Positions 44,785-52,903 of a DNA stretch of 64,000 bases are shown here, one piece after another. The stretch's first letter is position 1. Each line of letters starts with the position of its first letter. Position numbers and translations under genes: made by a program. Under the pieces are notes generated by a model. It did not search any database and was not told the origin of the DNA. It saw only the letters and a program-made list of their open reading frames with translations. The DNA comes from Paracoccus jeotgali (GTDB lineage Bacteria; Pseudomonadota; Alphaproteobacteria; Rhodobacterales; Rhodobacteraceae): the NCBI RefSeq assembly GCF_002865605.1, contig NZ_CP025583.1, positions 228,501-292,500 of the forward strand, written 5' to 3'.

Positions 44785-45779
44785 CCCCGCCTCGCATCCG
44801 GCTGCTGGAGCCAATCCCGCCACGCGTCCAGCACCGCCGAGAGGCGGAAGGCCGGGTTCGCCCCGCACTCGGGCGGCTTGTCGCGCCAGCCCGCTAGCGC
44901 CGTCGCGATGGCGTCGATATCGGTGACGTCGATCAGCGCCGAGCCGGGGCAGGCGACCTCGTCATTCGCGCCCAGACCGGTCTGCAGCAGGGCGGGGCAG
45001 CCCACGGCGTTCGCCTCGGCAATGACAAGGCCGAAGGTCTCGGCGAAGGTCGTCTGCGGCATGAACAGGCACAACGCGCGGCGATAATGGCGGAACAGCT
45101 CGTCCTGACGCAGCGTGCCCAGCCAGACCAGCCCCTGTTCGACCTCGTGCGGGACCGGCCATTCCATATAGCCGGGGTCCGCGATTTCCAGCCGCAGATC
45201 GGGAAAGCGGTCGAGCAGCTTGCCGAACCGCGCGATCACCTGATCCAGCCCCTTATGCGGCGCGCTGGCGAACAGCAGCAGGTTCGGGTCGCGCGGTGTG
45301 TCGTCCGGGGCCAGATCGTCGGGGATCGGGTTGTAGATGGGGTGGATGCGCGGCGCCTGATCGGGGCAGAAGGCGCGCAGCCAGTCGCCATGGCTGTGCG
45401 AGACGGGAATGACGGTGACATCGGCCTGATGCAGGGCGTTGCCAAGCTCTCGATTATGCTTGCCGGGAAAGACATGCAGCCAGACCGCGATCCGCGCGTC
45501 GGGGCGTTCCTTGCGCAGCTTGACGGCGAGCTTCCACGAATTGATCACGATCAGCGTGTCAAATCCGGTGGTGTCGGTGGGAAAGGGCAGGAACGCGACG
45601 CCGTCGCGGGTTTCGGCCGTCTCGCGCTGCGACTGGGCAATGGCGACGCGCAGATCGGGCGCGAGGCCAAGCGCGATGTGCATGATCGTCGATTCCGTGC
45701 CGCCCAAGCCTTCCATATCGGACAGGCTGTCATAGGCGCGGGGCGCGAAGCTGTCGATGAACATGACGCCGTCAGCCAT
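44781..45779 (-). CDS. GT4-like glycosyltransferase
   Basis: The 332-residue protein resembles GT-B family GT4 transferases. The C-terminal half has a donor-site FAETFGLVIAEANAVGCPAL segment (about residues 254-273), with the family glutamates, and LLLFASAPHKGLDQVI as the sugar-nucleotide strand. The N-terminal domain holds GLGGTESTIMHIALGL, a likely acceptor-loop equivalent of GG motifs. The protein is cytoplasmic. It is the last gene of a three-gene operon, and its start overlaps the upstream GT2 gene by 8 bases. Acceptor and sugar unknown. Confidence 0.82.
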   Translation of the reverse strand: MADGVMFIDSFAPRAYDSLSDMEGLGGTESTIMHIALGLAPDLRVAIAQSQRETAETRDGVAFLPFPTDTTGFDTLIVINSWKLAVKLRKERPDARIAVWLHVFPGKHNRELGNALHQADVTVIPVSHSHGDWLRAFCPDQAPRIHPIYNPIPDDLAPDDTPRDPNLLLFASAPHKGLDQVIARFGKLLDRFPDLRLEIADPGYMEWPVPHEVEQGLVWLGTLRQDELFRHYRRALCLFMPQTTFAETFGLVIAEANAVGCPALLQTGLGANDEVACPGSALIDVTDIDAIATALAGWRDKPPECGANPAFRLSAVLDAWRDWLQQPDARRG

Positions 45780-46719
45780 GGCGCTGGCCCTGCGACGACC
45801 GTAGGGCCGCCGTGATGCCGTCGCGGGTGGCGTCGGTGGCAAGTGCGGGCGAGAGGGCGAGGCAGGCCGGATTGGTGATCTCGGCAATTGCGCCCTCGGG
45901 CAGGTCGACGGGGCAGGGCTGGACCTGCCGGGTCTGCAACCAGTCCTCGACCTGCTGCCAGACGCGCTGGCGGTCCTGCTTGCGGCGCTCGCTTTGGTAA
46001 TCGGTGCTGCTGTCCTGGGTCAGCGCGCCCTCGGTCTCGATCTTGGTCAGCAGAAGGTCGGGGATGGTCCAGACCACCTCGCCCGACAGGATGATGCGGT
46101 TGCGCAGCTCGCGATCCTCTTCGATGCAGTCGGAAAAACCGCCGAGCCGCTGGAACAGTTGCGGGTGAAACAGGCCCGAGTTCACATGCGTCCACTCGCC
46201 CGGCACCGTGCTGCCCATCTGCAGGTTCGGGAAGACGTCATCGACCAGCGACAGGTCGCGACGGATCTCGAACCGCCGCCCGTCGGGCATCAGCAATTCG
46301 TGATGCGTCAGCACCAGCCCGATCTGCAGCCGGTCGCCGGGCTGGTGATGGGCCAGCGGCCAGTTCAGGCAGGGATCGGCGCCGATATTCGGCTGCGCCA
46401 TGACCCGGGCCTGCCGCAGCACCTTGTCGCGATGCGGCAAATCGTCGGAGTCGTGAAAGGTCACCGCGCGCTGCCCCGCCAGCATGATGCCGACATTCTT
46501 GGCGCGCGCCGTGCCCATGTTCCGCGCCAGCCGGACCAGACAAAAGCGCGGGTCGTCGCGAAACTGGGCCACCGCCGCGTGGGTGTCGTCCTGCGAGCCG
46601 TCATCGACGACGATCACCACCTTGTCGATATGGCTCTGGCTCAGCGCCGCCCGGATCGCCTGCGGCAACAGATGCTGCCGGTTATAGCTGGGAATGACGA
46701 CAGCGACGGGCAGGGTCAT
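45772..46719 (-). CDS. GT2 family glycosyltransferase
   Basis: The 315-residue protein has the GT-A start VAVVIPSYNRQHLLPQAIRAAL, an acidic VVDDGSQDD nucleotide-binding motif near residues 37-45 and a DSDD metal site around residue 87. The later EEDRELRNRIILSG fits the family catalytic base region. No membrane segment is seen. The gene overlaps its neighbours by four and eight bases in the operon. Confidence 0.88.
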   Translation of the reverse strand: MTLPVAVVIPSYNRQHLLPQAIRAALSQSHIDKVVIVVDDGSQDDTHAAVAQFRDDPRFCLVRLARNMGTARAKNVGIMLAGQRAVTFHDSDDLPHRDKVLRQARVMAQPNIGADPCLNWPLAHHQPGDRLQIGLVLTHHELLMPDGRRFEIRRDLSLVDDVFPNLQMGSTVPGEWTHVNSGLFHPQLFQRLGGFSDCIEEDRELRNRIILSGEVVWTIPDLLLTKIETEGALTQDSSTDYQSERRKQDRQRVWQQVEDWLQTRQVQPCPVDLPEGAIAEITNPACLALSPALATDATRDGITAALRSSQGQRHG

Positions 46720-48251
46720 GGGCGAACCTCTTGGGTGATGGATCTGGCATAGCGTTGCAGGGCGCGGTGGCTGACATCCTGCACGAGGCACCAGCCCAGC
46801 ATCAGCGCCAGCAGCAGCGACAGCCCCAGCGTCATGGCACCGCCGCCCATCAGCACCAGCAGCGCGGCCGTCGCCACCGCTAGCAGCAGCAGCATCAGGG
46901 TCGAGCGTCCGGCGACGCCGTTACCCGCCGCGATTGTCTTGGGGGTCTTGGCAAAGCTCTGGCTGCGGTGCAGCAGCGCGTCGATGGTCGACCAGGCGGT
47001 GGTCGGTTGCAGCGACAGCCGCGTGGCGAGGGCCGTCCGCGTGGTCAGCGGATGCCAGCGCTGGCGGCGGGCGCGGGCCAGCATCGGCGCCAGATCGGTC
47101 AGCATGGCCACCACGATGGTCGCCATGGACAGCGCCAGCACCCAGATCGCGGCGCGTTCCGCCCCCCAGACCCAGATCAGCGGCGCAAGGGCGGCCAGCA
47201 GCAAGGCGGGCAGCATCAGGTTCGCCCAGGCGGTCAGCTGCATGGCGATCAGGAACAGCTGGCGATTGTCCAGCCGGCGCTGGCGCAGCTCGCTTTGCAG
47301 GGTCAGGATCAGCATGCGGACATTGCCCTTGGTCCAGCGCGAGCGCTGCTTTTTCAGCGAGGTCAGGTCGAACGCCATCAGCCCGCGCCCGACGATCCGG
47401 TCGACATAGCGCCCGCGAAACCCGGCGCGCAGCAGGCGGACGCCCATCTCGGCGTCCTCGGTCGCGGTCTGCGCGCTCCACCCGTTCACGGCGCGCAGGG
47501 CGGGGACCGAGATCACGCTGAGCGTGCCGGTCAGCAGCATCGTGCCGCCGCCATCGGCCAGCCTTGCATGGCGGCGGAAGTAATCGACCAGTTCCTTGGC
47601 CAGACCGAGATCGACCGGATCGACGGCGGCGAAGGCTTGCGGGAATTGCAGGAAATCGGCATCGCAGACGCGCAGCGCGGTATCGACGGTGCGCAGGAAA
47701 TCGGGTGTGACGCGGTAATCGGCATCGACCACGACGACATGGGTGCTGCGCGGATCGGCCTTGGCCAACGCGATGTTCAGCGCCCCGGCCTTGGCCCCGC
47801 GCACATTCTCGGCATGGAAAAAGCGGAAGGGCGCGCCGTGCCGCTGACACCAGTCGCGCAGCGGCTGCCAGACCTGCGGGTCGGCGGTGTTGTTGTCCAG
47901 GACGATGATCTCATGCGGGGGCGCGGATTTCTGGCGGGCGAGGGCCTGAAGCGTCGCGATCACCATTTCGGGCGGCTCGTTATGGGTGGGCACATGGACC
48001 GACAGAAACACCTTGCGGCCGGGGCAGGGGGCGCTGGCGGCCGCGGCCTCGCGCAGGCGCAAGCCGATGGCGGGCATCGCCGCCATGGCAAGCTGCACGG
48101 TCAGCACCGCAACGGCCAGAACCACCGCCAGCACCGGCAGCCCGACGACGGCCACCAGCAGCGCCAGCAGCAGCACCCACAGCGCCGGGACCAGCCAGGC
48201 GGGCGGGCCTGCGGCGGTCTCGTTGCCGTCCACCGGATGCGGAAAATCCAT
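46716..48251 (-). CDS. Membrane GT2 glycosyltransferase, cellulose-synthase-like
   Basis: The 511-residue protein has two hydrophobic segments at the N-terminus, a cytoplasmic GT2 domain and four to five C-terminal hydrophobic segments. The processive GT signature D, D, D, QxxRW is present as DNNTAD, VVDADYR, TEDAEM and KKQRSRWTKG. It would polymerise or add sugar with secretion across the inner membrane. A PilZ domain is not seen. It is first in a three-gene glycosyltransferase operon, divergent from the dehydrogenase-ku1 genes, with an EcfG-like promoter candidate upstream. Confidence 0.9.
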   Translation of the reverse strand: MDFPHPVDGNETAAGPPAWLVPALWVLLLALLVAVVGLPVLAVVLAVAVLTVQLAMAAMPAIGLRLREAAAASAPCPGRKVFLSVHVPTHNEPPEMVIATLQALARQKSAPPHEIIVLDNNTADPQVWQPLRDWCQRHGAPFRFFHAENVRGAKAGALNIALAKADPRSTHVVVVDADYRVTPDFLRTVDTALRVCDADFLQFPQAFAAVDPVDLGLAKELVDYFRRHARLADGGGTMLLTGTLSVISVPALRAVNGWSAQTATEDAEMGVRLLRAGFRGRYVDRIVGRGLMAFDLTSLKKQRSRWTKGNVRMLILTLQSELRQRRLDNRQLFLIAMQLTAWANLMLPALLLAALAPLIWVWGAERAAIWVLALSMATIVVAMLTDLAPMLARARRQRWHPLTTRTALATRLSLQPTTAWSTIDALLHRSQSFAKTPKTIAAGNGVAGRSTLMLLLLAVATAALLVLMGGGAMTLGLSLLLALMLGWCLVQDVSHRALQRYARSITQEVRP

Positions 48252-48333
48252 GTTCGAAAACCCTCTCTGACAAAGGTGTTGCGGCCAATCGCCAAGGGGA
48301 AGCCGTGGGTCTGAACGACCAAGGCATAAATAG

Positions 48334-48359
48334 AACCTCTGCCGGGGCTGCTTGGTTCC
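48334..48359 (-). promoter_or_regulatory. EcfG-like promoter candidate of the glycosyltransferase operon
   Basis: On the minus strand GGAAC (48355-48359) is followed after 17 bases by GGTT (48334-48337). The alphaproteobacterial general-stress sigma factor EcfG prefers GGAAC-N16/17-CGTT, so this differs in one base of the -10. It lies 83 bases upstream of the start codon. Confidence 0.35.
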
Positions 48360-48412
48360 AGAACGCTGGGTCTGTCCGGCGCCGCGTAAGCCCGCTTTGT
48401 CGGCCCCTTTCT

Positions 48413-48437
48413 GGAACCCTGCGGCCCGTCGCCGGTT
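48413..48437 (+). promoter_or_regulatory. EcfG-like promoter candidate of the dehydrogenase-ku1 genes
   Basis: GGAAC (48413-48417) is followed after 16 bases by GGTT (48434-48437), 57 bases before the start codon of the dehydrogenase. It matches the EcfG consensus except for one -10 base. Confidence 0.4.
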
Positions 48438-48494
48438 TCCCGGTCACAAGCGCCTGCCGTTCCGGCGGGCGGATGCAGCGTTACGGAGGTTTTC

Positions 48495-49352
48495 ATGCCC
48501 GACTATCCCAAGCCGCCCTTCCCCAAGCAGCAGCAGGAACTGCCCGGCAGTTTTCAGGACATGGACCCGGTTCCCGACCACGGCGAGGACAGCTGGCGCG
48601 GCGCCAACCGGCTGGAGGGGAAGAAGGCCATCATCACCGGCGGCGACAGCGGGATCGGTCGGGCCGTGGCCATCGCCTATGCCCGAGAGGGCGCGGATGT
48701 GGCGCTGATCTATCTGGAGGAGACCGACGACGCCCGCTCGACCGCCAAGCTGGTCAAAGAGGCGGGGCGCAACTGCGTGACCATCGCCGCCGACCTGTCC
48801 AAGGCGCAAGAATGCCGCGACGCGGTCAAGAAGGTGGCCGACGAGTTCGGGCAGATCGACATTCTGGTCAACAACGCCGCCCATCAGCAGACCTTCGACG
48901 ATCTGGAACAGATCAGCGACGAGGAATGGGAATACACATTTGCCACGAACATCCATTCGATGTTCTACATGGTCAAGGCGGCGCTGCCGCATATGCAGGA
49001 AGGGTCCGCGATCATCAACACCGCCTCGATCAACTCGGACGATCCGAACCCGACGCTGCTGGCCTATGCCACCACCAAGGGCGCGATCCACAACTTTACC
49101 ATGGGTCTGGCGCAGTTTCTGGCGGAACGCGGCATCCGGGTGAACGCGGTCGCGCCGGGGCCGGTCTGGACGCCGCTGATCCCGGCCAGCATGTCGCCCG
49201 ACACGGTGCAGAAATTCGGCCAGAACTACCCGATGGGCCGCCCCGCGCAGCCGGTGGAACTGGCCTCGGCCTATGTCATGTTGGCCGAGCCGATGTCGAG
49301 CTATGTCTCGGGCGCGACGATCGCCGTGACGGGCGGCAAGCCGATGATGTGA
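48495..49352 (+). CDS. Short-chain dehydrogenase/reductase
   Basis: The 285-residue protein is an SDR of the YhdF/YghA (general stress 39) type. It has a ~40-residue proline-rich N-terminal extension, the NAD(P) motif TGGDSGIGRAV (residues ~48-58), NNAA (near 124) and the catalytic Ser plus YATTK (near 190). It reduces an unidentified carbonyl compound. Homologs in other bacteria are stress induced. It heads the ku1 gene with a 77-base gap on the same strand. ACGGAGGT is a strong ribosome binding site. Confidence 0.9.
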   Translation: MPDYPKPPFPKQQQELPGSFQDMDPVPDHGEDSWRGANRLEGKKAIITGGDSGIGRAVAIAYAREGADVALIYLEETDDARSTAKLVKEAGRNCVTIAADLSKAQECRDAVKKVADEFGQIDILVNNAAHQQTFDDLEQISDEEWEYTFATNIHSMFYMVKAALPHMQEGSAIINTASINSDDPNPTLLAYATTKGAIHNFTMGLAQFLAERGIRVNAVAPGPVWTPLIPASMSPDTVQKFGQNYPMGRPAQPVELASAYVMLAEPMSSYVSGATIAVTGGKPMM

Positions 49353-49429
49353 CGCAAGGCCCGGAACCGCGCCTGCGGCTGCGGGTTGGGCCGCAAGCTG
49401 CACAGGAAAAGACGGGCACAGGAAAAAAC

Positions 49430-50230
49430 ATGGCACCGCGCGTCTATTGGAAAGGCTATCTCAAGCTGTCGCTGGTGACCTGTCCGGTGACGATGATGCC
49501 GGCCACCTCGGACGCCGACAAGATCCGTTTTCACACGCTGAACGCCAAGACCGGCAACCGCATCGCCAGCCAGTATGTCGATGCGGTGACCGGCAAGCCG
49601 GTCAAGGACAGCGACGAGGTCAGGGGCTATCCCCGGTCCGAGGACGACTATGTCATGCTCGAGGATGACGAGATCGAGGCGGTGGCGCTGGACAGCACCC
49701 GGACCATCAATATCGAGAAATTCGTCGAGGCGGATTCCATCGCCTGGGTCTGGTATGACAAGCCGCATTACCTGATGCCAGGCGACGAGGTCGGGGCCGA
49801 GGCCTTCGCCGTCATCCGCGACGCCATGCAGGCGACGGGCACAGTGGGCATCTCGCGGCTGGTGATGTATCGGCGCGAGCGGGCGGTGATGCTGAAGCCA
49901 CGCGGCAAGGGGATCGTGCTGTGGACGCTGCGCTATGGCGACGAGGTCCGCGACGAGGCCGAGTATTTCGGCAAGCTCGACACCCAGACGCCCGCGCCCT
50001 CGCTGATGAAGATGGTGACCAAGCTGATCGGGCAGAAGACCGGCGAGTGGTCCCCCGACATGGTCAGCGATCCGGTGCAGGAAAACCTGGCCGAGATCAT
50101 CGCCGCCAAGAAGAAGGCGCGCAAGAAGCCCGGCAAGAAGACCAAGGCAGAGCCGGAAGCCGAGCGCGGCAATGTCGTGAACATCGTGGATGCGCTGAAG
50201 AAAAGCCTTGCTGCCGAGCGGGGGAAATAG
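49430..50230 (+). CDS. ku: Ku DNA end-binding protein, copy 1
   Basis: The 266-residue protein is a bacterial Ku with a beta-barrel core (APRVYWKGYLKLSLVTCPV start; IRFHTLNAKTGNRIASQYVD; KPHYLMPGDEVGAEAFAVIRDAM; a following SRLVMYRRERAVML) and a Lys-rich C-terminal tail (KKKARKKPGKKTKAE). It would thread onto double-strand DNA ends and recruit LigD. It differs clearly from the second Ku at 52.9 kb. It follows the dehydrogenase gene, and its 3' end faces ligD across a repeat-rich spacer. The start codon follows an ACAGGAAAAAAC site. Confidence 0.95.
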   Translation: MAPRVYWKGYLKLSLVTCPVTMMPATSDADKIRFHTLNAKTGNRIASQYVDAVTGKPVKDSDEVRGYPRSEDDYVMLEDDEIEAVALDSTRTINIEKFVEADSIAWVWYDKPHYLMPGDEVGAEAFAVIRDAMQATGTVGISRLVMYRRERAVMLKPRGKGIVLWTLRYGDEVRDEAEYFGKLDTQTPAPSLMKMVTKLIGQKTGEWSPDMVSDPVQENLAEIIAAKKKARKKPGKKTKAEPEAERGNVVNIVDALKKSLAAERGK

Positions 50231-50245
50231 CCGATAGGTTTCGTG

Positions 50246-50420
50246 GTGCAGCGGCAGATCAGCGCCGCCACCCGGTCGCGTCAGCAGCGGCAGGACAGGG
50301 TTGTTTGCCCCCCGTGTCCGGCAGCCGGTCAGCAACCGTTACCGGTCAGCGGCAGATCAGCCGCCTTGTGCTAAGGGTCAGCGGCAGGTCACGCCGATTG
50401 ATCTCGATTACCGGTCAGTC
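50246..50420. repeat. Hairpin-forming repeat array between convergent ku1 and ligD
   Basis: At least three related units (at about 50250-50268, 50347-50364 and 50377-50394) share CAGCGGCAGRTCA followed by GCCG. Each forms a CGGC/GCCG stem with a 6-8 base loop. Partial copies with CGGTCAG occur near 50277, 50326 and 50412. No coding frame fits. The array resembles a REP-like or bidirectional terminator element. It ends inside the last codons of ligD. Confidence 0.6.
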
Positions 50421-52901
50421 AGCTTTCCCCTTGCCCGCAGGCAGCGGCACGGCAGCAGCCAGAAAATCCTGCCACGGATCGGCCACCAGCCCGTTCAGGC
50501 GGGCGGTGGCGTTCAGCACGGTGAAGTGATCCGGCCCGATCTGGGGGCTCAACTCTTCCCACGCCAGCGGCATCGAGACCGGCGCGCCTTCGCGGGCGCG
50601 GCTGGAATAGGCGGCGACGGTGGTCGCGCCCCGCTGGTTGCGCAGATAGTCGATCAGGATGCGGCCCTTGCGCTTGGATTTCGTGATCGTCGCGACAAAG
50701 CGCTCCGGCTCGTCGGCCGCCATCTGCGCGGCGATGGCCTTGGTGAACGCCTTCAGCGCCGTCCACGACGCCTTGGGCTTCAGCGGTGCCACCACATGCA
50801 GCCCTTTCCCGCCCGAGGTCTTGACGAAACAGTTCAGCCCCGCCGCCTGCAGCCGCGCCCGCACCTCTTGCGCGGCGTCGATCACTGCCTGCCAGCCCAC
50901 CCCCTCGCCGGGATCGAGGTCCATCGTCAGGCTGTCGGGCTTGTCCAGATTGGCGTTCATCGCGCCCCAGGGGTGGATTTCCAGCGCGCCCGACTGGACC
51001 AGACCGATCAGCCCGTCCAGATCGTCGATCGAGATCAGCTTTTCGCCGCCCTTGTCCTTGGGATCCGTGACCTGCCGCACATGCTTGTTCAGCCCGCTGC
51101 GCGCGTGCTTCTGGAAAAACCGCTGCCCGGTGATGCCACTGGGCGCGCGCACCAAGGCCAGCGGGCGGCCCACCACCAACGGCGCCATATAGGGCCAAAC
51201 GTCGGTATAATAATCCGCCAACCCCTCTTTCGTGACCCCGGCCTCGGGCCAATAGATGCGGTCGGGATGGGTCAGCGTCACCCGTCGGCGCGGCGCCTCA
51301 GGGGTCTTGCGCTGCGATTCCTGCACCACCTCGGTCGCCGGCTTGTCCTCGCGCAGCCCCCGAAACGAGGCGTGGCGCAGATGCCCGTCGGCGGTCCAGG
51401 CGCGGAACTCGACCTCGGCCACCAGCTTCGGCTGGACGAACTGGACGCCGCGCCGCTGCGTCGCGTCCAACTTGTCGGCAAAGGGGCTGTCGGGCGTTTC
51501 CAGCGCCTGCAACTGCCGGAACAGATCGCGCGCGACCTGCGCCTTGAACCCGGTCCCGACCCGGCCGACATGGTGCAGCGCCCCGTCGCGGTAAACCCCC
51601 AGCACCAGCGAGCCGATGGCCTTGTCCGTGGCCGACGAGGGCACATAGCCCCCCACCACGAACTCCTGCCGGTCCGAGCATTTCGACTTGATCCAGCTTT
51701 TCCCGCGACCCGAGCGATAGGGCGCGTCCAGCCGCTTGGACACGATCCCTTCGAGGCTCAGCCGGCAGGCATGGCGCAGCACCAGGTCGCCGCTTTCGGT
51801 GAAATCGCTGCTGAACCGCACCGGCCCCTGATCGGGCAGGATCGCCGCCAGCCGCGATTTGCGCGTCTGCAGCGCGGCTTGCCGCAGGTCGAAGCCGTCC
51901 AGATACATCAGGTCGAAAGCATAGAAGACAAAGCGGTCGGTCCGCCCCTCGCTCAGATCCGCCTGCAGCGCGGAAAAGCTCGAGGCGCTGTTGCCCCCCT
52001 CGACCACCACCTCGCCATCGATCAGCGCGGTGGTGACGGGCAGGGCCTTCAGCGCCGCGATCAACCCGTCGCCGAAGCGGTCGGTCCAGTCGAGCCCGCT
52101 GCGGGTCAGCAGCTTGACCTGACCCTCGGCGATATGGGCCTGCAGGCGATAGCCGTCGAACTTGATCTCGTGTATCCAGCCCTCGCCCTCGGGCGCCTTG
52201 GCGCGAAGGGTGGCGAGCGCGGGCTGGACGAAATCCGGCATCTTCGCCTTCTTCGCGCCGTCCATGTCGGGCGCGGGCTTGGCCTTGGCGGCTTTGGCCT
52301 TTGGCTTGCGCTTCGGCGCCGCGCCTTTCTCGGCCTCGGCCGCGACCTCTTCGACGCTGCGGCCGCTTGCCACCGACTCGGGCCGCTCTTCCAGAATGTC
52401 CGGCGCATCCTCGCCGCGGGCGGCCTCGTCATCGGCTTTGATCAGCAGCCAGTTCTCGCGCTTCTCATTGGGCTTCTTCTGCATCCGCACCAGGTGCCAA
52501 CGCCCGGTCAGCTTCTCGCCCTGCAATTCGAATTCCAGATGCCCCTTGGCATAGCCCTTGTCCGCGTCGCCCAGCGGCTGCCACTGACCCCGGTCCCACA
52601 GGATGACCGCGCCGCCGCCATATTGCCCCTTTGGGATGTTGCCCTCAAAACCGCCATAATCCAGCGGATGATCCTCGACATGGACCGCGAGCCGCTTTGC
52701 GCCGGGCACGAGGCTTGGACCCTTGGTCACGGCCCAGCTTTTCAGCACCCCGTCCATTTCCAGCCGGAAATCGTAGTGCAGCCGCCGGGCGGCGTGTTTC
52801 TGGATCACGAAGGACCGCCCAGGCGTCTGCGCGACCTTCCCCTCGGGTTCCGAGGTGATGGTGAAGTCGCGCTTGCGGCGATAGGGGTCCAGCTTTGCCA
52901 T
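50415..52901 (-). CDS. ligD: ATP-dependent DNA ligase D (phosphoesterase-ligase-polymerase)
   Basis: The 828-residue protein has the PE-LIG-POL domain order. An N-terminal 3'-phosphoesterase (about 28-170, with VIQKHAARRLHYDFRLEM) is followed by a Lys/Ala-rich linker (190-220). The ATP ligase (about 225-520) has the adenylated Lys247 in EIKFDGYR. The archaeo-eukaryotic primase-type polymerase (about 545-810) has LTHPDRIYWPEAGVTK and the metal-binding TMDLDPGEG. It joins Ku-bound ends after trimming and filling. The ATG at 52901 starts two bases before the upstream ku2 stop ends, so ku2-ligD form one unit; a TTG start is rejected. The gene converges with ku1. Confidence 0.96.
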   Translation of the reverse strand: MAKLDPYRRKRDFTITSEPEGKVAQTPGRSFVIQKHAARRLHYDFRLEMDGVLKSWAVTKGPSLVPGAKRLAVHVEDHPLDYGGFEGNIPKGQYGGGAVILWDRGQWQPLGDADKGYAKGHLEFELQGEKLTGRWHLVRMQKKPNEKRENWLLIKADDEAARGEDAPDILEERPESVASGRSVEEVAAEAEKGAAPKRKPKAKAAKAKPAPDMDGAKKAKMPDFVQPALATLRAKAPEGEGWIHEIKFDGYRLQAHIAEGQVKLLTRSGLDWTDRFGDGLIAALKALPVTTALIDGEVVVEGGNSASSFSALQADLSEGRTDRFVFYAFDLMYLDGFDLRQAALQTRKSRLAAILPDQGPVRFSSDFTESGDLVLRHACRLSLEGIVSKRLDAPYRSGRGKSWIKSKCSDRQEFVVGGYVPSSATDKAIGSLVLGVYRDGALHHVGRVGTGFKAQVARDLFRQLQALETPDSPFADKLDATQRRGVQFVQPKLVAEVEFRAWTADGHLRHASFRGLREDKPATEVVQESQRKTPEAPRRRVTLTHPDRIYWPEAGVTKEGLADYYTDVWPYMAPLVVGRPLALVRAPSGITGQRFFQKHARSGLNKHVRQVTDPKDKGGEKLISIDDLDGLIGLVQSGALEIHPWGAMNANLDKPDSLTMDLDPGEGVGWQAVIDAAQEVRARLQAAGLNCFVKTSGGKGLHVVAPLKPKASWTALKAFTKAIAAQMAADEPERFVATITKSKRKGRILIDYLRNQRGATTVAAYSSRAREGAPVSMPLAWEELSPQIGPDHFTVLNATARLNGLVADPWQDFLAAAVPLPAGKGKAD

Positions 52902-52903
52902 GA

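Noticed and set aside
48305-49429. Long N-terminal extension of ku1 in frame
   Set aside because: The frame overlaps the dehydrogenase gene in another frame and has low-complexity sequence. Ku proteins start at the ATG at 49430, which has a good ribosome binding site.
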